NCBI GenBank assembly: GCA_027923505.1
Contig: BROI01000010.1
Coordinates: 620,001-684,000, forward strand
Source: Mayamaea pseudoterrestris
Lineage: Eukaryota; Bacillariophyta; Bacillariophyceae; Sellaphorales; Sellaphoraceae
DNA length: 64,000 nt
Direction: 5' to 3'
The notes beneath the pieces are model-generated. The model ran no database searches. It was not told the origin of the DNA and worked only from the letters and a program-made list of their open reading frames with translations. This document shows, in pieces, positions 52,701 to 61,674 of the stretch (positions are counted from its first letter, which is position 1; every line of letters starts with the position of its first letter). Both the position numbers and the translations under genes were made by a program.

Positions 52701-53083
52701 CCAAGAGAAACGTCACCGAACAACTCAGTCTCTGATGCAGCTGATGCAATGGAGTTTGGTAAAAGATGCGAATCGCTCGCCTCCCTTTTCCTTACTGCGC
52801 GTCGAATTAAAGTGCGCTCGTATTGGTTGGGCGGCAAGTCGAGTCCAGATTTTTTTACGGAAAATAAATTCAGTATTTCGCAGACTTCAGTTCGTCTCCT
52901 TCGCCGTCGCCTCAATATATGTTGCTGCTGATTGCTGTTCTTTTTTCTCTTGCTTTTTAATTCTACGTCGATAGATGTAGTCTCCGAATCAATGGCGCTG
53001 TGGAATTCGTCATTTGAATGAGAAAGAGTGTTGTCGAATCCTTGCTGCTGCTGTCTCGTGCGTTCGTCCTCATATTTTGACAT
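49748..53083 (-). CDS. Large PDZ-domain protein of unknown function
   Basis: A single-exon gene of 1,111 residues. A polar N terminus with an Arg run leads to a PDZ domain (about residues 125-205): LGMKLTVIAGKVIVQTL, then GSIQRGDVLLAINDYSLVGLSPDQL. PDZ domains bind C-terminal peptides. The rest is a mostly helical, acidic-then-helical region without a family I recognise; the part from about residue 630 to 1070 looks like stacked helices (many L/I at heptad-like spacing) and may be a tethering or scaffold fold. No membrane segment. Vesicle-tether or scaffold roles are guesses and not supported directly. Confidence 0.65.
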   Translation of the reverse strand: MSKYEDERTRQQQQGFDNTLSHSNDEFHSAIDSETTSIDVELKSKRKKNSNQQQHILRRRRRRRTEVCEILNLFSVKKSGLDLPPNQYERTLIRRAVRKREASDSHLLPNSIASAASETELFGDVSLGMKLTVIAGKVIVQTLTWLADGRASPAQLAGSIQRGDVLLAINDYSLVGLSPDQLMRGLTPLSTPNTDGMYMRELKLRFMANDGSTLLERNDAAKVAAKEASQHVFSANEMFSLFPMVDQLGGYHYGESDASLFSLVGDVAKESNAKVATPSGAQKENGPNFSSDPPISTDHIETTRKIRHPLDEIIARDIAAKLLKDKERFISVFSAWNDGESNMFGPMDVSCKLHDRPLEEFLVATSSSSAKKLSHAYGLERGERALIGAKALSDQIDFVNNVGQADMRSFKSWTTTISLYSRASARRMAIYDGASLPVNFGRLEEHENEDRDNEDLERENESDMSGAPGIDADEHLVQMAAHDEVWRNQVVEFFSKYNKELHAPATRQTLGADEPKVADMNTALSNELGEFLFGESMSRIMKNERKSLALPPEDVTLVLFDLTTKICATIPNLITAAGATVSYRSSLSPFATRNRSPVGSDAFLATHFLLNQALPLWLQSFHPLCCEQRRMLWPIDREPYGGSTAASTLSDELSTDSMSTSQRTQYLLSRKRKNLRERIEEQEFNVETRMETCFLTTFYFIEKVLAMLHPPVTSAIHMDAVEDEIISFIATYGSYLKMHTCLVCAGALGPTRVMDVLLSLAKHDPRHKEVIKQLTKATSLVFYESSMLSGVLQLLASIRACAMKERRLSIIDLCASAFPDVRPSQVKVACGICDQNTSIPDPAQLEFDELYYIYLSQLLHPIEGHETARRDTLLVLEWCNLSIHGTSSRLFMDRPFDRMDNFVLVTSDRAAYERNLIVLMQLAMDVQLNNIALNLAVEIIQGTGGSITQKQLGQILEHIRTIGFKALETGFAQTDQLRKILGIFKASSNKGLLFNMSEELVKWIEHQSFSDQSAVEFTRFLANEVESTDGLSAILLWIEKSDAVTTADIIPALRIILSRAPKGGSHGGELSDSLLQLRRARRTRTSSGNGFLANKVSRGIWQRMASGNSKS

Positions 53084-53608
53084 TTTCTATACATTTACGG
53101 TAGACCGAATGTCCCCTAATTTACTGCAACCAAATTGTTATTGACGCATTAGAGTTATTAGACCAGAGACGAAGTCAAAGTACTGTAAACATCAAATAAT
53201 ACTACGCAGCTTCCTGTCGCCATGGTGGAGCTGGATGACGCTCGTTGTCGAGAACCAGGGAAATATTATGATAATGAAAAGATCGTCATCAGGCAATACT
53301 ATGAAACGAGTGCCAGTGAAAACTGCGTCACAAGGCAATAGTTTGAAACAAGTGCCAGTGAAAACTGCGTCATAGAGCAATTGTACGAAACGAGTGCCAG
53401 TGAAAACTGCGTCATAAGGCAATAGTACGAAACGAGTGCCAGTGAAAACTGCGTCATCATTTTCCTACTTGGTGTATCGGTGAGACACAGCTGAAGATCG
53501 CCATCCATTGCAGTCAGTCGCAACTCGCAACTCGCAACCCTTGGCTCCTTGCGACAACGTTGACATCACGAAGCTGACTGGGTACGTACCTATTCTATCA
53601 TCCCAGCC
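53084..53608. promoter_or_regulatory. Divergent intergenic holding 42-bp repeat array 1
   Basis: 525 bp between the PDZ gene and the desulfurase-TtcA fusion gene. The middle is the repeat array listed separately; the right 150 bp up to the fusion gene is presumably its core promoter. Confidence 0.5.
53287..53460 (+). repeat. Tandem 42-bp repeat array 1 (four units)
   Basis: The word GCAAT recurs at 53293, 53335, 53377 and 53419, an exact 42-bp period. Each unit contains AAACGAGTGCCAGTG (or a one-base variant) and ends CTGCGTCAT or CTGCGTCAC. Open frames across it are just the repeat translated. A related array lies at 61371-61585. Confidence 0.92.
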
Positions 53609-56600
53609 ATGTCGCTGCCTGAGAATAAATCGAAACTAATTTTTACAGAGTCGCTGGAATGTGGGACCAGTCTAGCGGAATTGGAGTACTTCTCGTCACC
53701 GCCTCGAGTCGATGAAGCGAATGCAGAGCAAGTCTTGCGAGACGATTCCAAAACTACTGCTTCGCCTTCGACAATTCATAAAGCTTGGGATGAAATAGCA
53801 TCCATTGAGTCTCTCCGCGACTTGATTGCGTCGGATGTTTGGTCGGGCAATGACGGATCAGCGCCATACACGACGTTTGATTCTCCCTTTCCACTAGACT
53901 TGACGCCAGGAGCACCTCGACGCGAGAGCCGCAAACTACCACTGGTTTACTGCGATCAAACGGCGACGAATCGTCCATTGAAAAGCATAGAGCAATACAT
54001 TTCACGCGTCTGTTTGCCTTTGTACGGCAACACGCACACTAATACAAGCATCACGGGCAGTCAATCGACAGCGTTCGTGGCGGAAGCGAGACAGATTGTC
54101 GCCGAGTCCACCAATGCAAAGATTACTGGCAAGGCTAGTTTGGATGTTGTCTTGTTTGCTGGTCAAGGTGCAACATCGGCGGTGGAGCTGCTCATTGATT
54201 GTTTGGGTCTAAAATACAGTAATCAAGCGTCGTTGGAGCGCCAACGAGCAGTTGTGTTTGTTTGCCCCTACGCGCATCACTCGGCGCTCATTCCCTTTCG
54301 TGAGTCCGGTTGCGAAATAGTCATGGTGCCTGAGTGTATACGAACGAAGCAGGTCAATGTTTCAAAACTAGATGAGTGGTTGCAAAAGGCGGACTATCAG
54401 AATCGACTAAAAATGGGAGTCTTTTCGGCCGCGTCAAATGTCACTGGCAAGGTTTCCAACGTGAACGAAATCAGCGCCACCTTACATAAACACGGAGCGC
54501 TCGCATTTTTTGATTATGCTACGGCTGCATCCTACACGGATATCGACATGAATCCGCAAGCAAGTACAGATTATTCATTAGCATCACTAACTGCCAAGGA
54601 TGCCGTCTTTTTTAGTCCCCACAAGATGCTTGGCGGCGTTGGAGCGCCTGGGGTACTGATAATTAAAAAGCATTTGGTCAGTCAGTCCAATCCGCCAGGG
54701 CGATCGGGTGGTGGCACGGTCTTTTACGTGACCAGTACGCATCATCGCTTTTTGAGCAATCGCATTGAACGATACGAGGGGGGTTCACCCAATGTGCCTG
54801 GTATAATTCGTGTCGGATTAGCGTTTTTGCTCAAGCGCAAGACGGATCAAATGTATTCTATTGCGCGAGACAGGGAAAAAACCATGATGCAAACTCACGC
54901 GACTGACAGTGAAGAAGAAATCATCAGGCAGGTGCCGGAGTCAATTGAGCAACAGGATTATCAAATACATAATCAAGTGATACGATATCTTAAGGAAAAT
55001 GCGCCCAACTTGGTGCTTTTGGATGCCCTAGATGGCAATGAGAAGAAGCTCCCGATTTTTTCCTTTTTAATTCGTTTCGGCGACCGTTTTCTCCATTACA
55101 ATTACGTTTGCGCCGTTTTAAACGATGTTTTTGGTATACAATCACGCGGCGGTTGTCAATGTGCTGGACCATACTCGCAAAGGCTGCTTGGTTTGACCGA
55201 AAATGCAGATGATGGTATGGAGGCGCCAAATGAAAATAATTTGGCTATTGAGGAAGCGCTGATGATGCACAAAGAACGTGCGGAATTGCTTCGTCCTGGA
55301 TTTACGCGGCTTAGTCTGCCATTTAAGGGATTGAGAGCGGAAGAAGTCAACTACGTTATGCGTGCGCTTGCGTGGACATCAAAACATGCGTGGGCACTTA
55401 TTTGTCAGTATCGGTGCAGCCATCGCACTGGAGAGGTACTATTATGCAAGAAGATTGTGTTGAATCATGATTAGCGCCGTATACCTCATACTATTCTTTC
55501 TTTGCGCAGTTTCGACATGCTTCTCGTCAGGGACGACCATTGGGACAGGAGCGGAAATGGCTTGGCCACTTCGATCTTATACCAACCCCACCAGGTACTA
55601 AAAGTACGAATGTACGCGGAGAGTACAAGGACTTCCTGTCCGAATCGCTGAATAATGCAGACGCCATCCTCGCTGCCGCTGTAGCCGACCAGAGCAGCAT
55701 TTCCCAGGCGCAAAAAATGGCTGGTTCGGATACTATTTTCGGCTCGGGCGAGGACGATAAGCTTGAAAAGCTGCGTTGGTACGTTTACGCCAAAGATTGT
55801 GCCAGCTACCTCGCTAAGGGCATGATTGAAGCACCGAAAAGCTTTGAAACAGTTGGCGCACTGGCGCCGGTTGTCATCGTTGAGTCAACGGGGACGACTA
55901 GCGAAGCCCCAAACGTATCCCACGAAGTAGCTTGGAGTCAGACGGATCATTCTTCCATGTGCGAAGATTATCTTTTACAACTTCACAAGGAACCAAAAAA
56001 GGCTAATAGAGACGAATCAAAGTGGGGCAAGGGTGCCAATGCTCAGCATACGCCGGACGAGACCGACCATCGATCCCTGCCACTAATTATTGACAAGCGA
56101 GCTCCAAGCAGCCGTCACCCTCACGTAAAGCCGCCTGCCAAATTAATGCGGTTGATTACCAATGCGGTGATGCAGTGGGATATGATACAGTCAGGTGATC
56201 GATTATTGCTTGGATTATCGGGTGGGAAAGATTCCTTGACGCTGCTTCACTGCTTGATGGAGCTCAAGCGCAAGCTTCCGACAAAGTTTGAAATAGAAGT
56301 CTGCACCATCGATCCACAGACGCCCTCCTTCGATCCTTCTCCAATGATCCCATACGTCGAGTCGCTAGGTCTCACATATCATTACATAAAGGATAAAATT
56401 GTTGATCGAGCTAGCTCTTCGGGGCCTGGAGGTGGAATGGTCAAGTCATTGTGTGCCTTCTGCAGTCGCATGAAGCGGGGTAATTTGTATGCTGTGGCTA
56501 GGCGCGCGAATTGCAATAAGCTCGTCTTAGCGCAACATCTCGACGATTGTGCGGAATCTTTTATGATGAGTGTCATGCATAATGGCTTTTTACGGACAAT

Positions 56601-57162
56601 GAAAGCGAACTATAAGATCAACTCGGGCGACCTTGCTGTCATTCGACCCCTTGTCTACTGCCGAGAGTCTCTGATGTCCGATTTTTGCAAGAATGTGAAG
56701 CTTCCTGTTATCAACGAGAATTGCCCGGCTTGCTTTGAAGAGCCGAAAGAGCGAGCACGGGTGAAGAAACTATTGAGTCGCGAGGAAACGTTGTATCCCA
56801 ATTTCTACGACAATATACGACGATCATTGTTGCCTCTCATGCATGAGGAATCTACTGCAATTTTACGCTGCTACACGGAAGAAACTCTAGCACGCAGCCG
56901 AAAGGTGCAGAAGCGTGACAGGTCACCCGATCTGGATGAATCACGAACTAAGAAGTTTCGAGTGGACGAGATGGAATCCAAGCTTCGCGACGCTAGCGAC
57001 GAGGCCCTAATATTGGAAATTGCGCGTAGAAAAGCAGCCAAGTTCCACTTGGCGGGGGCAATGAAGCAAAAAGATGTGGCAGAGGATTTTGACGAAGAGT
57101 TGTCGGAGGCGACAGATAAAGTCTGCTCAATTGGCGGAGCGTGTGGCAATATAACATCATAA
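53609..57162 (+). CDS. Cysteine desulfurase-like / TtcA-like tRNA thiolase fusion
   Basis: Exons 53609-55435 and 55510-57162 join in phase 0 across a 74-bp GT-AG intron to give about 1,159 residues. The N-terminal 600 residues are a class V, PLP-dependent aminotransferase fold of the cysteine desulfurase kind: YGNTHTNTS, FAGQGATSAVELL, PYAHHSALIPF, FFDYATAAS, the PLP lysine in SPHKMLGG (Lys339) and a Cys loop SRGGCQCAG (Cys516, Cys518). The C-terminal part is a PP-loop ATPase like TtcA: LSGGKDSLTLLH (from Ser846), CAFC (Cys924, Cys927) and NCPAC (Cys1014, Cys1017), the latter able to hold a 4Fe-4S cluster with the CxxC pair. The tail ends CSIGGACGN. TtcA makes 2-thiocytidine at tRNA position 32 using sulfur from a desulfurase; here both would be on one chain. 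No targeting peptide is obvious. Confidence 0.82.
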
Positions 57163-57195
57163 AACTGAGATAAGGTAATGCATGTATAAAATCCA

Positions 57196-60100
57196 TTACT
57201 CTATTCGCTCCATCTCTCCTAGTCCTCCTACTGAATCTACCTCATTGTCGAGATAGTCAGTATCTTCAGCGGCTTGAAGACGCTGCTTGCTAAGGTCCCT
57301 GTTCCGCATGAGTCGCGCCTTCTGCTTGGCTGCCCAATCGTCAGCATCTTTGCTCAGTAACGCGATACGCTCCGGTGGCAGCAATATTTTAACATCGCGA
57401 TGAAGTTGTAGTAACCTGTTTGTCATTTCACCAAGCTCAGTCGCGTCCTTGAAATTGCCTGCAACGCTGTCACCCAAGGAGCCGACAACATTCTCAACGA
57501 CTTGGACAAAAGGTCGTACATCCAGTGTCGGCATCACATCAATTAGCTTTCCCAGTAACATCGTTCGTTCCTGAGCCGTTTCCATGCGCAGTACATACAT
57601 TATGTGATCCACATAGCGGCTAACGCCCTTTGTCAACTCAGCGTAAACGCCTTGCTGCACAATCTGCAAAACAAATAACCACTGATTGTGTGCAGGGTCG
57701 TCTAGCACACCGGAACGTGCCAAACGGCCTTCTTCTTCGACAACAGCGTACTTCAAGTAGGCAACAAAGGAGTCGTCGAACAAGGGGCGCATTTCACGAA
57801 CGGCATCCGTTAATGCAATTGATGTTTCATCTTCTGTCACATGCGAGGGATCCATAGCAACCTTGCATATTGATCTAACCACCTCCAAGTGAGATGTTTC
57901 GAGCTGTGCACCTAGCGCCCTGGTCTCTTTCAGAAGAAGCTGCGCATATCTTATGAGGTTCCCAATAATCTGCCTTTCGCGCTCGTGCACTTGCTCAAGC
58001 GATTCGTCGTCTCGCCGGAGTGCACTTAGGTCGCGATCGGCCATGTCATTCAATCGCTCTCGCACCAAATGCGGAAAGTAGTCCGACAAAAATAATTCTT
58101 TATAGTTCGAAGCAACGACCTTAAAACGTTCCTCTGGCTGCGCCCAAAGCTCGTTTATGACAACTTGAAGCCTGGACCTTTCCGATTCAATCACCAAGGG
58201 ATCTGCGATAAGGCCAATCTCCACAGCTTCATCGAAGACAATCTGGAGATTTCGGACTTGCTTTGCTGTTAATTCTCGTGTGCCAATAAAATATTTTGAG
58301 TCCCGCTGTTGTAATTTGAATAAGACTTCGGCAGCAAACTGAGCATTGCTCACTGCAAATTGCAGATCAGAAGGCAACTTTATGTCGCTTGAACCCGATA
58401 ACGCTCCTGGCCAGTTCACCGCAATTTCCGGATCAACATTGGGGTTGTAGAGTTCTGGACCAGAAAATACATCAAAGATTGGATTTGTGCGCGGTCCATC
58501 CATCGCTTCGCTTGGCGATTTGTTGATGCGCGCTGCTAGCTCCACTAAGTCTTCATCCAGATTTCTTGCATAATATGACCCGCCAGACATGTCGGCGGCA
58601 ATGACATCATCCACGCGTTTTTCATCCGCTGAAGTAAGCTTGCGCTCCTGTTTGATGGTGGTAATCATATTTTCCGCCATCCTTTCGCCTGCTTCAAACA
58701 TCAGTCGAAGCAATTCCTCATCCGACGACGTCTCTACAGTCTCCGAGTATGGTTTTTCAGAAACACGAGTGGACAAAATCTCTTCTCGTTGCTGGTGCTG
58801 CTCTCGTAGCAATTCTTTGGCTTTTTCAAAAGCACCAGTGGCGAAGAATTTTTCCTGCTGGTCTCCAAATTGCATGACGTTCTGCAAGAGCTCTTCGGGC
58901 GAAATATCTTTACCAGACATTTCACCCAACGCTTCTTCTGCTGTACGCTGTATTTCGGCGTTAACTAAATTGTTTTTATGCAACAAAGTGTCTGGTGAGA
59001 GGAGCCCATGTTCTACAAATGTTGCATCTACAGGCACGGGTGCTGCAGTAACGTCCGTCAAAGGTCTACCCTTGTTCATAAGCGCAATCTCTTTTTGTGT
59101 TTGCAAAGTTTTCTGTTTCCGTCGGGCAGCGAATTCTGTCGGCTTCGAAATAGATATAAAACGACTATCATACATCGCTGGTGGCCGACGGGAAGACCAG
59201 TTCATCATTTCCTGGTCTCCTTCCACTGACGAAGGATTATCTGACGTTGACGGCCGCTCCCCTAATGTGCTTGCGCCGACATTCAAATTTGATGTTGTTT
59301 TTTGCGTCATCGTATCAGTTTTAGCCTCGCTTTTAGTTGCTCGCGAATCATCGAGTTTCTTTTTGGCCGCAGCCCGTTTCGCTGCTTCCACAGCAAAATC
59401 ATTAGGTTCCGGAGATGAAAGTCTCGTCACCGCTTTCTTGGCGGCTTGGACGGCAAAATCACAGTTCGACTCTTTCGGAGCTGGAGAGACGTTTGTGTCG
59501 TTTGGAGGAGACGCCTCACCTATGTCCGCGTGAATTGATTTTTCTAGATTTGATGTAGCATCAGCTTCAACCGGATATTCTGATCTATCACCGTTCTCAA
59601 TATCATCCAGTATCTCCACCAACATGGCTTGCTCCGTCTCGCGTTGATTGCGGATGGTTTTTGTTTTTCGTGTCGCGTAATCGAGCACAAAGTTCTGCAG
59701 TGACCGTTCCAATCGTTTCAGTATGCTCTTTTCGCAATCTTCGAATAGGTTCTTGACCATGACAGGCATGCTGGAGGCTGTTAAGCCTCTCTTTTGGACA
59801 ACAACCATGGCCATGGGAAAAGCAGCAGTGGAAGCACAAAATGAAGCTGCTGCTTGCAGTGACTCGTCGTTTTGATAAGAGGAAGAAATGGCAACGATTT
59901 GTACCTTCAAGCATGTAGCGTCTGGACTTGGCGAAAGTGGAGAATCCCATTGAACAATATTTGGATCGTCATGGTAATTGCTATCGTTTTTTGCTGCTGC
60001 CTCGTAAATCATGGGCATGTCTGACGGAAGTTCAAACGCTTGCAAATGTTCGACGAGCAAGGACAAGAAGTCATCGTCAAGCGACTTGAGTACCTTTTGA

Positions 60101-60342
60101 TAAATAACCTTGTCTTTGGGTTGTACTACAGTCTTTTGTCGAATTTGTGAGGTCGCAGAGAGGAACCGTCTTGTAGCAGAAGCATTCTGTCGACAACCTC
60201 TTGAAAGGAGCGTTTTTCGGATCCATATTCGATCAGTTCTCCCTTGCAAAGGCGAAAATCCCGCCACCCATCCCTGCAGGCTGCATGGAAATATAGTCAC
60301 GCAGATACAGAAAAGGGTCAAGCAATTGTTGCGGCACGCCAT
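57196..60342 (-). CDS. Plastid-targeted large protein of unknown function
   Basis: A single-exon gene of 1,048 residues from the Met that starts a clear signal peptide (CLTLFCICVTIFPCSLQGW), followed by VAGFSPLQG, a variant of the plastid cleavage context; an ATG 29 codons upstream is also in frame. The mature protein has a disordered middle with two near-copies of a motif, DFAVQAAKKA and DFAVEAAKRA, some 20 residues apart. The C-terminal 450 residues are helical and well-folded looking, with LTAKQVRNLQIVFDEAVEIGL and LKYAVVEEEGRLARSG. I do not recognise the family. Length and helical character suggest a stromal scaffold or membrane-associated factor, without direct support. Confidence 0.7.
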   Translation of the reverse strand: MACRNNCLTLFCICVTIFPCSLQGWVAGFSPLQGRTDRIWIRKTLLSRGCRQNASATRRFLSATSQIRQKTVVQPKDKVIYQKVLKSLDDDFLSLLVEHLQAFELPSDMPMIYEAAAKNDSNYHDDPNIVQWDSPLSPSPDATCLKVQIVAISSSYQNDESLQAAASFCASTAAFPMAMVVVQKRGLTASSMPVMVKNLFEDCEKSILKRLERSLQNFVLDYATRKTKTIRNQRETEQAMLVEILDDIENGDRSEYPVEADATSNLEKSIHADIGEASPPNDTNVSPAPKESNCDFAVQAAKKAVTRLSSPEPNDFAVEAAKRAAAKKKLDDSRATKSEAKTDTMTQKTTSNLNVGASTLGERPSTSDNPSSVEGDQEMMNWSSRRPPAMYDSRFISISKPTEFAARRKQKTLQTQKEIALMNKGRPLTDVTAAPVPVDATFVEHGLLSPDTLLHKNNLVNAEIQRTAEEALGEMSGKDISPEELLQNVMQFGDQQEKFFATGAFEKAKELLREQHQQREEILSTRVSEKPYSETVETSSDEELLRLMFEAGERMAENMITTIKQERKLTSADEKRVDDVIAADMSGGSYYARNLDEDLVELAARINKSPSEAMDGPRTNPIFDVFSGPELYNPNVDPEIAVNWPGALSGSSDIKLPSDLQFAVSNAQFAAEVLFKLQQRDSKYFIGTRELTAKQVRNLQIVFDEAVEIGLIADPLVIESERSRLQVVINELWAQPEERFKVVASNYKELFLSDYFPHLVRERLNDMADRDLSALRRDDESLEQVHERERQIIGNLIRYAQLLLKETRALGAQLETSHLEVVRSICKVAMDPSHVTEDETSIALTDAVREMRPLFDDSFVAYLKYAVVEEEGRLARSGVLDDPAHNQWLFVLQIVQQGVYAELTKGVSRYVDHIMYVLRMETAQERTMLLGKLIDVMPTLDVRPFVQVVENVVGSLGDSVAGNFKDATELGEMTNRLLQLHRDVKILLPPERIALLSKDADDWAAKQKARLMRNRDLSKQRLQAAEDTDYLDNEVDSVGGLGEMERIE

Positions 60343-60501
60343 GGTAGATGCGATGGATGATGGATTTGTTCCGTCGAATGATTCAAATCTGGATGGCGAT
60401 GGAGTCAGTCGTGCCAGAGTCACGATCATGCCGTCAGCAACTTCGTCATTATTCTATGTACGTTAACGAAAAAACACCAACAAGTCGCTACTGTAAATAT
60501 A

Positions 60502-61230
60502 CTAGTCATTCTCATTATCAAACTCCACCTTGAATGAACCTCGATGTACCTTTACTGCATTGACTCCGGCTCCGCCCGAGGCCAATTCCGCCGGCATTTC
60601 GACATCGTCTTGACGGAGCACCCCGCAATAGCCAAGAACATACTCCAACGCTTGCGTAGAGAATTCGGATGACCCTCCCAATTCATCAAAGCCTTTAATA
60701 TGATGAATCGATTTGCGGTCTTTGATCAATACCAGCGTAGGCATGATATGTATGCCAAGCTTCTCCACCAAGTAACTTGCCGGCCCGCCATCAGGTCCAT
60801 CGCAACCATCCACATTGACTTTGCAAAATCGGGTCTCCACATGTTGTTTAGCAAGTCTGTCCAAATGTGCGTGAAATACGTCGCAGTGGCGTGAACTTGG
60901 TCGGTAAAAGTGCACCACCATGTTTCGGCTCGACTTGGATGCTTCAAAGAATGCCTTAGCCACGTCTCGCGACACTTGTCCACCACCTCCTAGTTCTTCA
61001 TAACGTCCATGTCCAGAAGCTAGCCATTGCTGTCGTTGTGATTGCTCCTGCTGAAGTTCCCGAAGTCGCTTCGCACGAATGGCGTCCAAGGCTTGGTCAT
61101 CATTCAAAAGAGCATCGTACTGCGAAATTTCCTCCTCGAGTGCTCGCTCCTGGGCTTGCGCTGTTAATAGAATTGCCTTGGCAGCTGCATCTCCGACAGA
61201 TTGATTTGCACCGCCGTATCCAAGATCCAT
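60502..61230 (-). CDS. TXNDC9: TXNDC9 / phosducin-like protein 3 (thioredoxin-fold)
   Basis: A 242-residue protein: an N-terminal helix with coiled-coil character (about residues 20-75), then a thioredoxin fold. Landmarks are MVVHFYRPSSRHCDVFHAHLDRL, the strand ETRFCKVNVDG, LGIHIMPTLVLIKD and IKGFDELGG. The usual redox CxxC is absent (one Cys only in SRHCDV), as is normal for TXNDC9/Plp3, which works with the CCT chaperonin in tubulin and actin folding rather than in redox. Together with TBCB and GCP2 it is the third tubulin-related gene in the window, which is probably coincidence. It diverges from the ARB2 gene across repeat array 2. Confidence 0.87.
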   Translation of the reverse strand: MDLGYGGANQSVGDAAAKAILLTAQAQERALEEEISQYDALLNDDQALDAIRAKRLRELQQEQSQRQQWLASGHGRYEELGGGGQVSRDVAKAFFEASKSSRNMVVHFYRPSSRHCDVFHAHLDRLAKQHVETRFCKVNVDGCDGPDGGPASYLVEKLGIHIMPTLVLIKDRKSIHHIKGFDELGGSSEFSTQALEYVLGYCGVLRQDDVEMPAELASGGAGVNAVKVHRGSFKVEFDNEND

Positions 61231-61674
61231 CTTGGTAGTAAATGAGAATGAGAAACAAAGGAAGACAGCGCGAGATTGATCTGGAATCAGGATGGTGCAA
61301 TGGTTGCGCGCGCCTGCGCGGGGCTTTCATTACCTGGCAGTGAATGGCGACATGCAGCCAGCACGATATGTCACAAGGCAATAGTATAAAACAAGTGCCA
61401 GTGTCAATCACTTAAAAAGGCAATATTGTGAAACGAGTGCCAGTGTCAATTACGTCATAAGGCAATATTGTGAAACGAGAGCCAGTGTCAATTACGTCAT
61501 AAGGCAATATTGTGAAACGAGTGCCAGTGTCAATTACGTCATATGGCAATAGTTCGAAACGAGTGCCAGTGTCAATTACGTCACAGTATGCCTCCCAAAG
61601 TGCAAGCATCCGTAGTAAATGGACGTCGAACTGACCATGACAATGATCCTTTTTGACGGCGACATGAAGCGAGC
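61231..61674. promoter_or_regulatory. Divergent intergenic holding 42-bp repeat array 2
   Basis: 444 bp between TXNDC9 and the ARB2-type gene; nearly half of it is the repeat array listed separately. Confidence 0.5.
61371..61585 (+). repeat. Tandem 42-bp repeat array 2 (five units)
   Basis: GCAAT recurs at 61378, 61420, 61462, 61504 and 61546, again exactly 42 bp apart. Most units carry GAAACGAGTGCCAGTG and then TCAATTACGTCAT; the ACGTCA core is a CRE/bZIP-type site. The orientation is the same as in array 1, and the unit differs from array 1 mainly in the stretch between CCAGTG and CGTCA. Confidence 0.92.

Noticed and set aside
53192-53523. Minus-strand open frames with repeated FTGTRF / LALVSYYC peptides
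   Set aside because: These are translations of the 42-bp DNA repeat. The same happens at 61412-61699. The DNA repeat explains them.
55484-55540. Separate start for a free-standing TtcA-like gene
   Set aside because: There is no ATG near the start of the conserved part, and the intron acceptor fits the upstream gene in phase.
686-60429. tRNA or rRNA genes
   Set aside because: I saw no clover-leaf arms with intact A and B boxes and no rRNA-like stretch, though short tRNAs could escape reading by eye.
61371-61585. CRISPR-like array
   Set aside because: Units are contiguous with no unique spacers and the genome is eukaryotic.
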